Assembly (NCBI RefSeq): GCF_030316765.1 | Contig: NZ_JASZYT010000002.1 | Location: forward strand, 186,001-250,000 | DNA length: 64,000 nt | Source: Variovorax saccharolyticus | GTDB lineage: Bacteria; Pseudomonadota; Gammaproteobacteria; Burkholderiales; Burkholderiaceae_C | Direction: 5' to 3' | Shown: one piece after another, positions 62,758-64,000 of the stretch | How the letters are laid out: each line of letters starts with the position of its first letter | Numbering within the stretch: the stretch's first letter is position 1 | Made by a program: the position numbers and the translations under genes | The notes under the pieces: model-generated | The model's input: the letters and a program-made list of their open reading frames with translations, nothing else | Database searches by the model: none | Told to the model about the DNA's origin: nothing

Positions 62758-63873
62758 ATGAGTGCGCCGACCGCCCTGGCCGCGTCCGTGGAGCGCTGCT
62801 TTTCTGCCAGCTACGCGCAGGCGCGCGAGCGCTTCCTGGCCGCGGCGACAGCCTGCCGGGCAGAGCTTCGATCCTTCGGGCTGGAAGTCCGCGGCGCCGA
62901 GGGCGAGGCACTGGCCACCGACGTCGCCCTGATCGGCGCCGAGGGTGCCAAGGCGGTGCTGATCCTGAGTTCGGCCACCCACGGCGTCGAGGGCTTCTGC
63001 GGCTCGGCGTGCCAGCTGGCCTTGATGGTCGATGCCGATCTGCTGGCGCGCGCGGCCCGCTCCGGGGTCGCGCTGCTGTTGATCCATGCAATCAATCCGT
63101 ACGGCTTCTCCTGGATCAGCCGGACCAACGAGGACAACATCGACCTGAACCGGAACGCCCAGGATTTCGGCGGCGCGCTGCCGGCCAATCCCGGCTACGC
63201 GGAACTGCATGCGCTGCTGCTGCCGGCCGCCTGGCCCCCGGACGAAGCCAATCGCCACGCCGTGGCCGACCACATTGCCCGGCACGGCGCCTTGGGCTAT
63301 CGCGATGCCGTCTCCAAGGGGCAGTACACGCACCCCGACGGCCTGTTCTTCGGCGGCGGCGCGCGCACTGCATCGCTGCGCACCCTGGAACAGGTGCTGC
63401 GAACGCAGGCGGCCGCCTTTGCCGAGATCGGGTGGATCGACGTCCATACGGGGCTCGGGCCCTGGGGCCACGGCGAGAAGATCTTCGCCGGCCGGCGCGA
63501 CGCCGAGGAGGTCGCGCGTGCCAGGCGCTGGTGGGGTGCCGATGTCGCGGTGCCGTTTGCCGGCACGTCAACCTCGGCAGACATCACCGGCCATCTGGCC
63601 TCGACCATCTATGCCGCCTGTCCTGATGCACGGCGCACTCTCATGGCGCTCGAGTTCGGCACCGTGCCGTTCGAAGAAATGGTCGACGCCTTGCGCGGCG
63701 AGGCCTGGCTGCGCCAGCATCCCGAAGCGCCGCCGGCACTGGCCGGAGCGATCCGGCAAACCATTCGAGATGCCTTCTATTGCGACCAGCCTGCCTGGCA
63801 GGGCATGGTTCTGGGGCAGAGCCGGCTGGCGATCCTGCAGGCCCTGCTCGGGCTCGCCGGCCCGGCGGACTGA
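62758..63873 (+). CDS. DUF2817 zinc hydrolase (M14-like)
   Basis: 371 residues starting with no gap after the receptor stop. Zinc-site segments are visible: SSATHGVEGFCGS (His and Glu), AINPYGFSWISRTNEDNIDLNRN, WIDVHTGLGPWGHGEKI, and a late acidic segment MALEFGTVPFEEM with the probable catalytic Glu. These match DUF2817, a carboxypeptidase/aminoacylase-like group. No signal peptide, so it should act on the imported compound in the cytoplasm. An amide or peptide substrate is inferred. Confidence 0.85.
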   Translation: MSAPTALAASVERCFSASYAQARERFLAAATACRAELRSFGLEVRGAEGEALATDVALIGAEGAKAVLILSSATHGVEGFCGSACQLALMVDADLLARAARSGVALLLIHAINPYGFSWISRTNEDNIDLNRNAQDFGGALPANPGYAELHALLLPAAWPPDEANRHAVADHIARHGALGYRDAVSKGQYTHPDGLFFGGGARTASLRTLEQVLRTQAAAFAEIGWIDVHTGLGPWGHGEKIFAGRRDAEEVARARRWWGADVAVPFAGTSTSADITGHLASTIYAACPDARRTLMALEFGTVPFEEMVDALRGEAWLRQHPEAPPALAGAIRQTIRDAFYCDQPAWQGMVLGQSRLAILQALLGLAGPAD

Positions 63874-63921
63874 CGCGCCGGGCGCAAGCTTGAATGCGCG
63901 TCCTGCTCCCCGGGCGCGCGC

Positions 63922-64000
63922 TCAGTGGACCAGGACCGGAGTGTGCGCCAACTCGGCGTAGCCTTCCAGCGTGTCCTCGACCTCTTCCTGGGTCGGGGTA
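63922..64000 (-). CDS. C-terminal fragment of an unidentified gene, cut by the window
   Basis: The last 25 codons of a minus-strand gene are visible, ending EGYAELAHTPVLVH before the TGA. The closing hydrophobic strand resembles the end of universal stress proteins, but this is weak. Most of the gene lies to the right of the window. Confidence 0.4.
   Translation of the reverse strand, partial: TPTQEEVEDTLEGYAELAHTPVLVH

Overview
The window is GC-rich chromosomal DNA from a betaproteobacterium, most likely family Comamonadaceae and Variovorax-like. The grounds are the gene complement (single-chain acyl-CoA carboxylase, Bug-type solute receptors, DUF2242 and DUF3943 proteins, PilT/PilU beside a YggS gene, a ligase-associated helicase/PdeM pair) and a long intergenic inverted repeat of a kind I associate with this family. 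The genus is inferred from recall, not computed. No rRNA operon, insertion sequence, prophage or CRISPR array is visible. There is one tRNA gene.

Layout. 0-3.2 kb: end of a ligase-associated DNA-repair pair (Lhr-type helicase, PdeM nuclease). 3.2-5.3 kb: LemA and two TPM-domain proteins on the minus strand. 5.3-8.2 kb: small metabolic or unknown genes (Rossmann protein, NTF2-like protein, YheT-type hydrolase). 8.2-15.6 kb: a cytochrome c, then a complete RND tripartite efflux operon (adaptor, pump, outer-membrane channel) read away from a TetR repressor, with an AcrR-like operator between them. 15.6-20.5 kb: tRNA-Arg(CCG), a DUF3943 protein, and a probable lipid-linked pentose or glycan module: a large polytopic membrane protein diverging from a small SMR-family flippase and a HAD-UbiA fusion of the decaprenyl-phosphate phosphoribosyltransferase type. 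20.5-28.6 kb: mixed secreted proteins, a LysR regulator, hydrolases, a cytochrome c, a GNAT protein and a GST.

28.6-33.1 kb: the rsmI-yraN-diaA-dolP envelope/ribosome neighbourhood, without lpoA and with an inverted patatin-like lipoprotein gene inside it. 33.2-37.3 kb: a hydroxyisobutyrate-dehydrogenase-like enzyme, a 269-bp inverted repeat, the twitching-motility ATPases PilU and PilT, and YggS. 37.4-38.1 kb: a HigBA/RelE-type toxin-antitoxin pair with a perfect 18-bp palindrome at its promoter. 38.2-40.2 kb: a tautomerase and an SDR-fold protein facing a LysR regulator. 40.1-45.7 kb: proline and glutamate catabolism (Lrp-type regulator, PutA, glutamate dehydrogenase, and a coupled P-loop kinase). 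45.7-50.2 kb: a DUF2242 lipoprotein, a receiver-only response regulator, arginase, an orphan ABC solute receptor and a TetR regulator.

50.3-56.5 kb: acyl-CoA ligase next to a 1,099-residue single-chain biotin-dependent acyl-CoA carboxylase, then a secreted SGNH hydrolase and a WXXGXW protein. 56.5-60.7 kb: LrgAB, PurU, a beta-alanine:pyruvate-type aminotransferase and a ChaN-like lipoprotein. 60.7-63.9 kb: a LysR regulator diverging from a Bug/TctC receptor coupled to a DUF2817 metallohydrolase. The right edge cuts an unidentified minus-strand gene.

The genes cooperate mostly as local modules: drug export under TetR control, proline to glutamate to 2-oxoglutarate, activation then carboxylation of an organic acid, and uptake then hydrolysis of an unknown solute. 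The most interesting unassigned unit is the 16.6-20.5 kb HAD-UbiA/SMR/membrane-protein module.
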